Of a stretch of DNA of 13,478 bases, positions 1 through 7,300 are shown in pieces. The notes under the pieces were generated by a model, which made no database searches, was not told where the DNA came from, and was given only the letters and a program-made list of their open reading frames with translations. The stretch covers positions 1-13,478 of the forward strand of contig JACRDV010000047.1 in assembly GCA_024860865.1 (NCBI GenBank), written 5' to 3'. The DNA is from JACRDV01 sp024860865 [NCBI: Methanobacteriota archaeon] (lineage in GTDB: Archaea; JACRDV01). Both the position numbers and the translations under genes were made by a program. How positions within the stretch are numbered: the stretch's first letter is position 1; each line of letters starts with the position of its first letter.

Positions 1-103
1 ATCGTGATTCGAGTAAAATATTTATTCGCTAATTCATAACTAATGTTTCAATATATTTTAAAAATTATTTATTGATGATACCTTGCCCCTTTCATCTATT
101 ATG

Positions 104-131
104 GTTAACTGGAATTAAGTTAACTTTTTTT
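104..131 (+). terminator. Possible terminator hairpin with T-tract
   Basis: A 7-bp inverted repeat (GTTAACT at 104-110 and AGTTAAC at 118-124, 7-nt loop) is followed at once by seven T residues, and by a second run of seven T at 134-140. It would end plus-strand transcription entering from the left of the window. The stem is AT-rich and archaeal termination depends mainly on the T-tract, so the hairpin may be incidental. Apart from this I see no supported gene in 1-231. Confidence 0.35.
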
Positions 132-231
132 CATTTTTTTCTGTTATGCTATTCGCCATTTTACACCTTTATTGTTTGGGATGAACGATATTTTTTATTG
201 AACAAAAAGTTTTCTTATGAGAAATTTCAGG

Positions 232-333
232 CGCCCCAGTCGGGATTCGAACCCGAGTCGCAGGCTCGACAGGCCTGCATTCTAGGCTTGAACGTGCAAT
301 CCAAGACTTCCTAGGCCTCTAGACTACTGGGGC
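232..333 (-). tRNA. tRNA-Asp (GTC), interrupted by an intron near the D-arm
   Basis: Reads 5'->3' from 333 down to 232. The 7-bp acceptor stem GCCCCAG/CTGGGGC (333-327 with 239-233), T-arm (TCGGG, loop TTCGAAT, CCCGA) and anticodon arm (CAGGC, loop CTGTCGA, GCCTG) are all intact. The anticodon GTC lies at 270-268 and the discriminator base is G, as expected for tRNA-Asp. CCA is not encoded. The unspliced gene is 102 nt; removing about 29 nt between the D-arm and the anticodon arm gives a normal 73-nt tRNA. A T-rich stretch at about 353-363 sits at the right distance upstream to be its own TATA box, although it could also be processed from the RNA cluster transcript. Confidence 0.9.
280..308 (-). 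other. Non-canonical intron of tRNA-Asp (about position 24/25)
   Basis: The anticodon loop is uninterrupted, so this intron is not at the usual 37/38 site. Boundaries are inferred from tRNA geometry: exon 1 ends at 309 (A24) and exon 2 starts at 279 (position 25), giving a D-stem of GTCT with GGAT (two G-U wobbles). Support for a BHB-like fold: CTAGG at the end of exon 1 can pair with CCTAG at the end of the intron, and CTTG can pair with CAAG inside the intron, leaving short bulges at both junctions. The 5' bulge is 4 nt rather than 3, so the motif is relaxed and the exact cut sites may differ by a base or two. Confidence 0.6.
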
Positions 334-366
334 ACAAAATAAAGTAATTTGAGATAATTTAAAAAC

Positions 367-699
367 CTATCGTGCCTTGGCCTTAACTCCTTTCACACGG
401 GGAGGTTTTGTGGTTAAAAGGGTTTTTAAGCCAGTCGCTTCTTTAACAAAAGAATTATACCGATTAATCGCATCTTTAAACATCTCTGGATTTACCCCTT
501 CAGTCTGAGTTTCAGTTTGGCAAAAAAGTTTCTCTTCTTGCACTTCTACCACAAGTTTTCTCAAAGCTCCATAATTTTCCATGACATTTTTTCCATCATC
601 TGTCTCGTAGATCTTTGAGTTTGGAAAGTATTTTTGAAGAAGGCCGGGGATTTCTCTTAAAACGCTTTTATAACCTTTCTTAAGAGAATAACCTTTCAT
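367..699 (-). CDS. Small conserved archaeal protein, DUF5611-like
   Basis: 110 residues, ATG at 699. The N-terminal MKGYSLKKGYK segment, the central ENYGALRKL segment followed by an alternating beta pattern ending in FCQTETQ, the helix with RYNSFVKEATG, and the basic Lys/Arg/Pro-rich tail all resemble what I remember of the archaeal DUF5611 family, whose function is unknown. There is no signal peptide, membrane segment or metal-ligand cluster. The basic tail would suit a nucleic-acid-binding role, but that is speculation. It lies between the 5S rRNA gene (25 nt downstream of its 3' end) and tRNA-Asp on the same strand, with no clear ribosome site upstream, so it may be translated from an RNA released by processing of the stable-RNA transcript. 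Confidence 0.65.
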   Translation of the reverse strand: MKGYSLKKGYKSVLREIPGLLQKYFPNSKIYETDDGKNVMENYGALRKLVVEVQEEKLFCQTETQTEGVNPEMFKDAINRYNSFVKEATGLKTLLTTKPPRVKGVKAKAR

Positions 700-723
700 G
701 CAAAGCCCCGAAATAATAATTAG

Positions 724-879
724 TGGGCTGGCAGCTATCTAGGCTTCGCGTAGGCTCTCGCACTACACTACCACCTAGAACGTGGGCGGACTTAACTTCC
801 GGGATCAGAACGAGTCCGGGTCTAGCCCCGCCACTGTGGCCGTTCAAATCAATGAACTATGGCCGCCATACCCAGCCCA
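724..879 (-). rRNA. rrf: 5S ribosomal RNA with internal insertion
   Basis: Reads from 879 down to 724, with ends defined by a perfect 8-bp terminal helix I (TGGGCTGG at 879-872 with CCAGCCCA at 731-724). Archaeal 5S landmarks are present in order: loop A (CGGCCATAG), helix II start TGGCGGGG, the ACCCGG / CCCGGAAGTTAAG loop B-C region, CGCCCA closing helix II, the GTGCGAGAG loop, and helix V (TCTAGG with CCTAGA). The total is 156 nt against about 120-126 nt in most archaea. The excess is explained mainly by a 23-nt insertion at 836-858. A TATA-like TTTAAATT at about 900-910 is correctly placed for an own promoter. Confidence 0.88.
836..858 (-). other. 23-nt intron-like insertion in 5S rRNA
   Basis: The segment interrupts the loop A/helix II junction. 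It contains a 5-bp hairpin (GTTCA at 857-853, TGAAC at 846-842). A GGCC tetramer upstream (864-861) can pair with a second GGCC (841-838), leaving a 3-nt AUA bulge on the 5' side and a 3-nt ACA bulge on the 3' side: the bulge/4-bp helix/bulge layout of archaeal introns. Cutting after the second base of each bulge joins the flanks into CGGCCATAGTGGCGGGG, a textbook archaeal 5S sequence. The outer helix is weak (one C-G, one G-U), so it could instead be a retained expansion segment. Confidence 0.55.
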
Positions 880-957
880 TTTAAAGGTTAAAAGTTGTTT
901 AATTTAAATTTTTCTTTAGTCAATTTCAGTATCAAATAAGTGGTCCCGGCAGTCGGA

Positions 958-1196
958 TTTTCATTCAAGAGGTATTAAGCTATTAATCCTGCTAATGTAT
1001 TTCACTCTTGTTCGCAGCTTTCTTTTGATATGTACACATTTCTTAAAATTTTAGAAATGCTTTTATGGCGATTTCATGCTTGACACGAACTCTATTTGCC
1101 TCCGGATACTTGCCCTTTCGCGTTCCTTTGCACCAATATAATATGGTTCCAATTGATCCCAGTTCTTCTTCATCATTTATGATTTGCCTCTTGAAA
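958..1196 (-). other. 239-nt BHB intron in the tRNA-Tyr T-loop (position 59/60)
   Basis: The junctions form an exact archaeal bulge-helix-bulge. The outer helix is the T-stem GTCGG/CCGAC. The 4-bp central helix is TTCA (1202-1199) with TGAA (963-960). Each strand has a 3-nt AAT bulge (1198-1196 and 959-957), and the 9-bp inner helix is TTCAAGAGG (1195-1187) with CCTCTTGAA (972-964). Cutting between the second and third bulge bases restores a perfect T-loop. At 239 nt it is far longer than most archaeal tRNA introns, and it holds a broken protein reading frame. Confidence 0.9.
961..1192 (-). pseudogene. Decayed endonuclease-like reading frame inside the tRNA-Tyr intron
   Basis: One frame is open for 49 codons from the intron's 5' helix (1192) to a TAA at 1045-1043. 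It includes LGSIGTILYWCKGTRKG, then ANRVRV and IKAFLKF. Shifting frame by one base at that stop continues as KKCVHIKRKLRTRV and ends SLIPLE before a TGA at 963-961. The order 'LYWxxGTKxG ... RVxV ... IxxFLKFL ... KLRxRV ... IPLE' matches what I recall of a LAGLIDADG-like homing-endonuclease-related family common in archaeal and bacterial genomes. No start codon opens the frame and it has one frameshift, so it looks like a remnant of an intron-borne gene. The family call rests on memory of motif spacing; that the frames are broken is seen directly. Confidence 0.5.
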
Positions 1197-1256
1197 TTTG
1201 AACCGACGACCAAGCGGTCTACAGCCGCCCGCTCTGCCAGGCTGAGCTATGCCGGG

Positions 1257-1339
1257 ATATTAATTATATTTAGAAGAAGCGCTTTTAAATTATTTTTGTT
1301 AACAGTTTTTTTATAAATCAGGACTTTTGGAGGATAATT
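1257..1339. promoter_or_regulatory. Divergent AT-rich promoter region (tRNA-Tyr / nitroreductase)
   Basis: For tRNA-Tyr (minus), AATTTAAAAG at about 1284-1294 lies roughly 30 bases upstream of G/C-rich position 1 of the tRNA. For the nitroreductase (plus), candidates are TTATATTTAG (about 1263-1272) or TTTTAAATT (about 1285-1293). A later TTTTATAAAT (1309-1318) is too close to the ribosome site at 1329 to place a start upstream of it. Which box is used cannot be decided from sequence. Confidence 0.4.
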
Positions 1340-1861
1340 TTGGAACTATTTGAAGCAATTAAAAACAGGCGCAGTATAAGGGCTTTTAAGGACAAACCAG
1401 TTCCTGAAGAAAAACTGATGAAAATTTTAGAGGCAGCTCGCTGGGCTCCCTCAGCCGGCAACCTCCAGGCTTGGGAATTTATTGTGGTTAAAGAGCAGAA
1501 GCTTAAGGAACAAGTTGCAACAGCCGCTTTATCCCAATGGTTTATCGCTGAGGCACCTGTAGCTGTTGTGGTATGTGCGAACCAAAACCGCTCTGCAAGG
1601 AGATATGGTGAGAGGGGAAGAGAGCTATACTCAATACAAGATGCGACCTTAGCAACGCAAAATATGATACTAGCAGCCCATGCAGAGGGATTAAGCTCTT
1701 GCATAGTAGGGGCTTTCTATGAAGAAGAAGTTAGAAGAGTCCTAAAAATCCCTGAAGGAGTGAGGCCAATAGCAATTATACCAATTGGATACCCTGGTGA
1801 AAGGCCAGAAGCACCAGAGAGATATGAGTTAAGCAAAGTTGTCCATCGCAACGGATACTAG
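1340..1861 (+). CDS. Nitroreductase-family flavoprotein
   Basis: 173 residues. An FMN-dependent NAD(P)H oxidoreductase of the nitroreductase superfamily, cytosolic; the natural substrate cannot be told from sequence. Diagnostic segments are NRRSIRAF (residues 9-16, phosphate contact for FMN), APSAGNLQAWEF (36-47, the conserved 'P-S-xxN-xQ-xW' loop), and the late GLSSCIVGAF and IPIGYPGE motifs. The length is typical of the compact archaeal members. The start is TTG at 1340, preceded by a strong GGAGG at 1329-1333 with 6-nt spacing. The gene is alone on the plus strand here and converges with the KaiC-like gene, their stop codons overlapping by 4 bp. No signal peptide or membrane segment is visible. 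Confidence 0.92.
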   Translation: MELFEAIKNRRSIRAFKDKPVPEEKLMKILEAARWAPSAGNLQAWEFIVVKEQKLKEQVATAALSQWFIAEAPVAVVVCANQNRSARRYGERGRELYSIQDATLATQNMILAAHAEGLSSCIVGAFYEEEVRRVLKIPEGVRPIAIIPIGYPGERPEAPERYELSKVVHRNGY

Positions 1862-2589
1862 GCTTGATAGGCCTCTTCGCCAGGAAATATTGCAATGCCT
1901 TCTGGAGTAATTTCAAATGGATATCTTCGCGTGCTGTGTTTTATCCCCCTCATCTTTAACACAATTAAGTTTCTCTTCAGTTCTGCTCCAATTTCACTCA
2001 AAGAAAAATTAACAATGCCGTGGCAAATAAACTCTTCAACTCCAAATTTGCTAATCCTTTGGCCATTTGCTTCCGTAGTCATTAAAGTTGTGCAACCAGT
2101 ATCCTCAAGTAGCGCCCCTAATCTTAAAAGCTCACGGCGCAAAGCGATTGGGGTGTCATACTGCAACATCAAAGCTGGTAGCGAGTCTACCACTATTCTT
2201 TTTGCATTTATTTTTTGAACAATATTGTCAATTGTTGTAATTAAAGAATCGACATCAGAAGGTTTAGTTATGATGTATTTTTCATTGCTTGGGACTCCTA
2301 GGCGTGCCGCTGAGGCATCAATAATTGCGAGCTTATTTTGCTCCTCCAGCTTCTTAAGATCCCAACCAAAATTGCTTATGAATCTTCGGATATCTTTTGG
2401 GCGCTCTTCTAAAGCAACAAAAATTCCAGGCTCTTTGAATTCGATGACTCCTTTATACAAGAATTGCACACAAAATATGCTCTTGCCAGTTCCAGTTCCT
2501 CCAGAGACCAAGATAATCGACCCTGCTGGGAAACCACCGCCTATTATAGTATCTAGGCCTAAAACTCCAGTTTTAGAACGATCGACCAC
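1858..2589 (-). CDS. KaiC-like RecA-superfamily ATPase
   Basis: 243 residues, a single-domain KaiC-type ATPase. Walker A GGTGTGKS spans residues 30-37, the catalytic glutamate pair EE is at 61-62 (FVALEERP), and Walker B RIVVDS is at 131-136. The 'TGVLGLDTIIGGGFPAGS' opening is standard for archaeal KaiC homologues. Two-domain cyanobacterial KaiC is about twice as long, so a circadian role is not implied; archaeal single-domain homologues are thought to be regulatory or signalling ATPases. The start is GTG at 2589 with AGGAG at 2600-2596. A TATA-like ATTATAAAA at about 2634-2645 gives a short leader. The stop overlaps that of the convergent nitroreductase. Confidence 0.93.
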   Translation of the reverse strand: MVDRSKTGVLGLDTIIGGGFPAGSIILVSGGTGTGKSIFCVQFLYKGVIEFKEPGIFVALEERPKDIRRFISNFGWDLKKLEEQNKLAIIDASAARLGVPSNEKYIITKPSDVDSLITTIDNIVQKINAKRIVVDSLPALMLQYDTPIALRRELLRLGALLEDTGCTTLMTTEANGQRISKFGVEEFICHGIVNFSLSEIGAELKRNLIVLKMRGIKHSTRRYPFEITPEGIAIFPGEEAYQA

Positions 2590-2601
2590 TTAAATCTCCT
2601 T

Positions 2602-2819
2602 GAAATTTATTGTGATTAAAATCTACAACCGGTTTTTTATAATTTTTCATTTTATCTTCATAATTTAGGTTTGTTTGTTCTTTAAATCATTTAAAACGGA
2701 TAGAATTACCCCTTCGTTTACTACAATGTCTTACCTTTGTCAATAACCGCTAAGAAAGCCTATGCATAGTTTTTTATAAACTCAATATATTATTCTAAGA
2801 CTCACAGGAGTTTGAGCCA
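2602..2819. promoter_or_regulatory. Divergent promoter region between KaiC-like and FrhB-like genes
   Basis: AT-rich, no gene. Minus-strand TATA-like ATTATAAAA at about 2634-2645 would start the KaiC-like transcript near 2613. Plus-strand TTTATAAA at 2773-2780 would start the FrhB-like transcript near 2802, just ahead of its AGGAG at 2806-2810. A perfect 10-bp palindrome CTATGCATAG (2760-2769) lies immediately upstream of the plus-strand TATA box and could be a regulator site or part of the factor B recognition region. I see nothing else in 2646-2759. Confidence 0.5.
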
Positions 2820-3929
2820 TTGCACCCAGCTGGTCTCGTGCGCACTGCAAAGGATGAAGGTTTTGCCTCCCTTGAAGGCAGAGTAGTTTTATCTGGCCTC
2901 TGTTATAGCTGTGGATTGTGTGTTGCAGTTTGTCCCGAAAATGTAATAGAAATGATTGTTGAAATGCCGACTTTAAAAGGGAACTGCACCCATTGTGGAG
3001 ACTGTTTTGTAGAATGTCCTAAAAGTTATCTTCCCATTAAAGAGATTCAAGAGAATTTATTTGGAGACACTCAATCCTTTGAACAATCTATTGGATATTA
3101 TCAAAAAATATTTAGCGCTCAAACCAAGCGAAAAAAAATTCTTGGTGTATCACAGTCTGGTGGAGTTGTAACAACTCTGCTAACTTCAGCTCTTGACCAG
3201 AACTTGATCAATGGAGCACTCGTAACTGCTTTGGAAGGGGAATGGGGACCTAAGCCCACAATCGCCAGAACCTATCCAAAATTGTTGGAATCTGCGCGCT
3301 CAAAATATACTGTGAATTCAATTCTAACGGCACTAAAAGAAGTTGGGGCAGAAGATGAAATTGCAGTAGTGGGATTACCTTGTCATGTTCAAGCGCTCAG
3401 AAAACTTCAAGTAAGTTCATCTTCGCCTAAGATTTTGAATCGAATAAAAATTTTAATTGGTCTTTTTTGCTCTTCTAGCTTCACTTCTTCATTTTTAGAA
3501 TATATTAGAAAGAAAAATAGCATAGAGTTATCTCAAATTAAAAAATTCGATATAAGCAAAGGCAATGTATACTTAACCGTTGGAGCCGAAAAAATTTGTT
3601 TTCCTTTGAAGGAAGTGAGCCCTTACAAACCAACAGGTTGTAGGCTTTGTTTCGATTTCACATCTGAGCTTGCAGATATTTCAGTAGGTTCAGAAGGAGC
3701 GCAAACAGATTGGTCAGCTGTTATAATAAGAACCGAAAAAGGTCTAGAATTTTTTGAGCAATGCCAAGATTGCTTTAAAATTTCTAATGAAGTCGACTTA
3801 GAGACTATAAAAAAGCGGGCAACGAAAAAGAAACTAAGTTTTCAAAAAGATGCGAATAAATTGATAAGCAAATCGCTCAACTTCCCATTAAAGACGCTTT
3901 TCGATTTTTCAAGGGAATTTAAATTTTAG
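2820..3929 (+). CDS. Ferredoxin-FrhB protein: F420 hydrogenase/dehydrogenase beta-subunit family
   Basis: 369 residues. The N-terminal two-cluster ferredoxin domain has CxxCxxCxxxCP at Cys28/31/34/38 and again at Cys56/59/62/66. It is followed by the FrhB/FdhB N- and C-terminal domains: SQSGGVVTTLL (111-121), GLPCHVQALRKL with Cys188, and GCRLCFDFTSELADISVG with Cys274/277. The family oxidizes or reduces coenzyme F420 (flavin plus Fe-S clusters) as a module of hydrogenases, formate dehydrogenases, Fpo and related complexes, so an F420-electron transfer role is likely; the partner is unknown. The start is TTG at 2820 with AGGAG at 2806-2810. It is a paralogue of the protein at 10844-11896 but sits on the opposite strand, ending 7 nt from the Hdr operon, and it may serve the same complex. 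Confidence 0.88.
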   Translation: MHPAGLVRTAKDEGFASLEGRVVLSGLCYSCGLCVAVCPENVIEMIVEMPTLKGNCTHCGDCFVECPKSYLPIKEIQENLFGDTQSFEQSIGYYQKIFSAQTKRKKILGVSQSGGVVTTLLTSALDQNLINGALVTALEGEWGPKPTIARTYPKLLESARSKYTVNSILTALKEVGAEDEIAVVGLPCHVQALRKLQVSSSSPKILNRIKILIGLFCSSSFTSSFLEYIRKKNSIELSQIKKFDISKGNVYLTVGAEKICFPLKEVSPYKPTGCRLCFDFTSELADISVGSEGAQTDWSAVIIRTEKGLEFFEQCQDCFKISNEVDLETIKKRATKKKLSFQKDANKLISKSLNFPLKTLFDFSREFKF

Positions 3930-3936
3930 GCAAAAA

Positions 3937-4341
3937 TTATTTCTTTAGTGGGTTAGGGCCTATCTCAGTTATCTCTTCTGTAAACTCCTTAACAACACTC
4001 GCGAATTTTGCTCCTTCAGATGCAGAAACCCACTCTAACCTTAATCTTTCAGAGCCGAATCCAACTAATTCTAAAATTTGTTTTAAATCATTAATTCTCT
4101 TCTCAGCCTTCAGGTTTCCATCGCTGTAATGGCAATCACCCGGATGACAACCACAGACTAGAACTCCATCTGCACCTAACTCAAAGGCCTCAAGTATAAT
4201 AGCTGAGTCAACTCTGCCGCTGCACATCACTCGAATAACCCTTATTGAAGGGGGATATTGGAATCTACTAACGCCAGCTGTATCTGCCCCTCCGTATCCG
4301 CACCAGCTGCAGAGGAAGGTGACTATTTTTGGATATTTCAC
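3937..4341 (-). CDS. mvhD: MvhD/FlpD-like iron-sulfur subunit, cysteine form
   Basis: 134 residues. Homologous to the delta subunit of F420-non-reducing hydrogenase (MvhD), which carries a [2Fe-2S] cluster and hands electrons between a hydrogenase or formate dehydrogenase and HdrA. Cysteines are Cys11 and Cys14 (LCSWCGYGGAD), Cys40 (MCSGRVD), Cys63/65 and Cys70 (CGCHPGDCHY), all family positions. The start is GTG at 4341, two nt after the upstream hdrA stop, with GAGG about 7 nt upstream. It is the last gene of the operon, 7 nt from the convergent FrhB gene end. It is a paralogue of the selenocysteine form at 8483-8899, so the operon carries one Cys and one Sec copy. Confidence 0.9.
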   Translation of the reverse strand: MKYPKIVTFLCSWCGYGGADTAGVSRFQYPPSIRVIRVMCSGRVDSAIILEAFELGADGVLVCGCHPGDCHYSDGNLKAEKRINDLKQILELVGFGSERLRLEWVSASEGAKFASVVKEFTEEITEIGPNPLKK

Positions 4342-4343
4342 AA

Positions 4344-7300
4344 TTATTCCTCTAAGAATGCCTTTACCATTGAGCGAATTTGAATCGTTTCAAATCCTTT
4401 CTGTGAAAGTGCACCAGTAGGACATGTTGGAACACAGCCACCACAACCTTTGCAGATTACCTCTTCAACGTCAGCTTTTGAAATACCAGGTTTAATTTCT
4501 TTAAGTTTTATAGCATTGAATGAACAAATTTTTACGCACTGGCCGCATCCGATACAGACATCGATGTCGACAAACGTTGTAAGAGCTTCAAGTTTAATTT
4601 TCCCTTTTGCCATCGGGACAATTGCTCTAGATGCAGCTCCGCATGCTTGTGAAACAGAATCTGTAATATCCTTTGGGCCTTGGGCACATCCGCATAAGTA
4701 AATTCCATCGGACATGAATTCAACTGGTCTTAACTTGGCATGTGCTTCTGCAAAAAAACCGTCCGGGCTTCTAGGAACTTTTAGTGTTTTAGATAATGTT
4801 TCGGCATCTTCGGTTGGAACCAGAGGAGTTGAAAGTATAATGTAATCAGCATCTAGTTCAATTTCTCGCCTTAACACGTTATCGAAAACAAGCACCTTGC
4901 CATCATTTACAGAGGGTGGTTTTTCCGGCTCGTATTTTAGGAAATTGACGCCTATTTCCTGTGTTTTTTCATAGTATTCTTCATGCTTCTTTCCAAAACT
5001 TTGGATATCTCGATAGCAGATAGAAACATCACAATTTGGATACATTTCCTTTATTGTTTGTGCATTTTTTAATGCAACTGCACAACAAACTCTAGAGCAG
5101 TAAGTCCTTCCATTTTCTTCGCGCGCCCCTACACATTGAATCATAACAATATTCTTAGGGTTCTTAAGTTCATGGTTAGCAAGCTTTTGTTCTAGTTCAA
5201 GTTGAGTCATAACATTTGGATGTTTACCATAACCAAACATACCATTCGGTTTGAATTCTTGAGAACCAGTTGCAACAACTATTGTTCCAACTTTAACTAA
5301 AATATCTTGGTCTTCTCTTGAAATTTTCACGTCGAAATTTCCGATATATCCAACTACTTCTTTAACTGTTGAAGAAGTTAAAAGCTCGATGTTATTGTGT
5401 TCCTTTACTTTTTTAATAATTGGCTCGAGAACATCCTTTGAGTATCCATTGGTCGGGAATACTTTATAGATTTCTTTTAACAATCCTCCTGGTTCGGATT
5501 TTTTATCCACCAAATAGACCTTAAATCCTTGGTCAGCTATGTTCAGTGCAGCCATCATACCTGAGATTCCAGCTCCAATTACAAGGGCAGAGGGTATAAC
5601 TGGAATTTCCTTTTCTTCTTGCGGCCTGAGTAATCTTGCTTTTGCAGCCGCCATTCTTAGCTGATCTTTTGCTCGTTCGGTTGCTTCTTGCGGCTCATGC
5701 GTGTGAACCCAAGAAGAGTGTTCTCGGATGTTTGCCATTTCAAAGAGATACGGATTTAATCCGCCTTCTTTTAGCGTTCCTCTGAACAATACTTCGTGAG
5801 TTCTTGGAGTGCAGGAGGCAACTACAACTCGATTTAGGTTATAATCATTAATTGCCTTCTTAATTTGAGTTTGAGCATCATCAGCACAAGCATACACGGT
5901 ATTAGTTGCATAAACAACATTTGGCAAAGATTTTGCGTGATTAACAACTTCAGGAATGTTAACAACGCCTGCTATGTTAGTTCCGCAATGACAGACAAAA
6001 ACTCCAATTCTCGGTTCTTCTTCTATAGTTACCAATTTTTCAAGTGGAAATATTTTCTCTTTAATTAAGGTACCTCTAGCTTCAGCAATCGGAATGACTG
6101 CTCTAGCTGCCGCCCCACTCCCCTGTGCGACAGAGTCCGGGATATCTTTAGGTCCTTGAGCAGTTCCGCAAATGTAGATGCCAGGTATTGCTGTATCCAT
6201 TGGAGCTGTTTTCAAGTCTTTTTCTTTAAAAAATCCGTTCTCATCGAGCTCAGTATTTAAAATTTGAGCTAGTTTTTCGGCATTATTTTGTTTGACTAAA
6301 CCACAAGAGAGAACAACCATATCGGCTTCAAATTTTTTGTATTCGCTTGTTACAGTATCAATATATTTTATTATGAGATTATTTGTTTTTGTATCCTCTT
6401 GTATATCGGATACTCTGGCACGAATGTAGTTTATTCCATATTCATCTCGAGCGCGCTGGACATATTCTTGAAATGCCTTTCCATATGCTCTGAGATCCAT
6501 AAAGAAAATTGTAATTTCTAAATTTCGATTGTGCTCTTTTGCAATTATTGCCTCCTTTGTTGCATACATGCAGCAGACTCTGGAGCAGTATGGATTTCCG
6601 ATTTTTTCATCTCTTGAGCCGACACATTGGATAAAAGCAATGTTTTTTGGCTCCTGACCGTCAGAAAACTTGATAACGTGACCCTGCGTGGGTCCACTTG
6701 CACTGAGTAACCTCTCAAATTCAAGCGAGGTGATTACATTTTTGTAAATTCCAAATTTATAGACAGATTTTTTAGCAGCATCAAAAACAGCATGGCCTGT
6801 TGAAACTATTATAGCTCCGACATTAATTTGGATCTCTTGTGGCTCTTGCTGGAAGTTAATCGCTTTTTTATCGCACACAAATTCACAGCTTCGACATTCG
6901 ATGCAAAAGTCCTTGTAAATTGTATAAACAGCTGGAACAGCTTGGGGAAATGGCAGCCCAATTACTTTTTGAGCTCCAATATTTGAGTCAAATTCATTCG
7001 GAATCAGCACCGGGCATTTCTCTGCGCATAAGCCGCAGCCATTGCAGGTCTTCTCATCGACATACCTTGGGTTTTTCTGGATTTTTATGCGGAAGTTGCC
7101 GACATGGCCTTTGACCTCCTTAACTTCAGCATAGGTTATTAGCTCGATGTTGGGGTGCCTTGCAACTTCTACCATTTTTGGAGCCAAAATACACATTGAG
7201 CAATCGTTTGTTGGGAAAGTCTTATCAAGCTGAGCCATTCCCCCTCCGATGCTTGGATTTTTTTCAACAAGGTAAACTTTGAGACCAGATTCAGCTAGAT

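Larger units (their letters stand above)
941..1256 (-). tRNA. tRNA-Tyr (GTA) with a large T-loop intron
   Basis: Exon 1 runs 1256-1197 and exon 2 runs 957-941; joined they give a 77-nt tRNA including an encoded CCA (943-941). The acceptor stem is CCCGGCA/TGCCGGG with discriminator A, so it has the C1-G72 pair typical of archaeal tRNA-Tyr. The D-stem is GCTC/GAGC, the anticodon stem GGCGG/CCGCT, the anticodon loop CTGTAGA (GTA at 1222-1220), the T-stem GTCGG/CCGAC and, after splicing, the T-loop TTCAAAT. A likely TATA element (AATTTAAAAG, about 1284-1294) precedes it. Its promoter region is shared divergently with the nitroreductase gene. The neighbouring tRNA-Asp does not encode CCA. Confidence 0.92.

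Noticed and set aside
72-314. 80-codon plus-strand open frame at the left end
   Set aside because: It runs antisense into tRNA-Asp, has no ribosome site or family features, and its first part is low-complexity AT-rich sequence.
1086-1196. C/D-box sRNA or 36-codon ORF (MMKKNWDQLE...) inside the tRNA-Tyr intron
   Set aside because: A C-box-like ATGATGA is present but there is no CTGA D box in the intron. The short ORF overlaps, in another frame, the better-supported endonuclease-like remnant and has no ribosome site.
1065-1316. Plus-strand 83-codon open frame
   Set aside because: It lies antisense over the tRNA-Tyr gene and its intron; composition follows the tRNA, with no recognisable protein features.
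1318-1704. Minus-strand 128-codon open frame over the nitroreductase
   Set aside because: Antisense shadow of a clear family member with a strong ribosome site.
1895-2593. Plus-strand open frames over the KaiC-like gene
   Set aside because: Antisense shadows; the minus-strand gene has intact Walker motifs and a ribosome site.
6920-7114. Similar plus-strand open frames at 6920-7114 and 9915-10169
   Set aside because: Their shared peptide is only the antisense of the near-identical ferredoxin segment in the two hdrA genes, including the 70-bp repeat.
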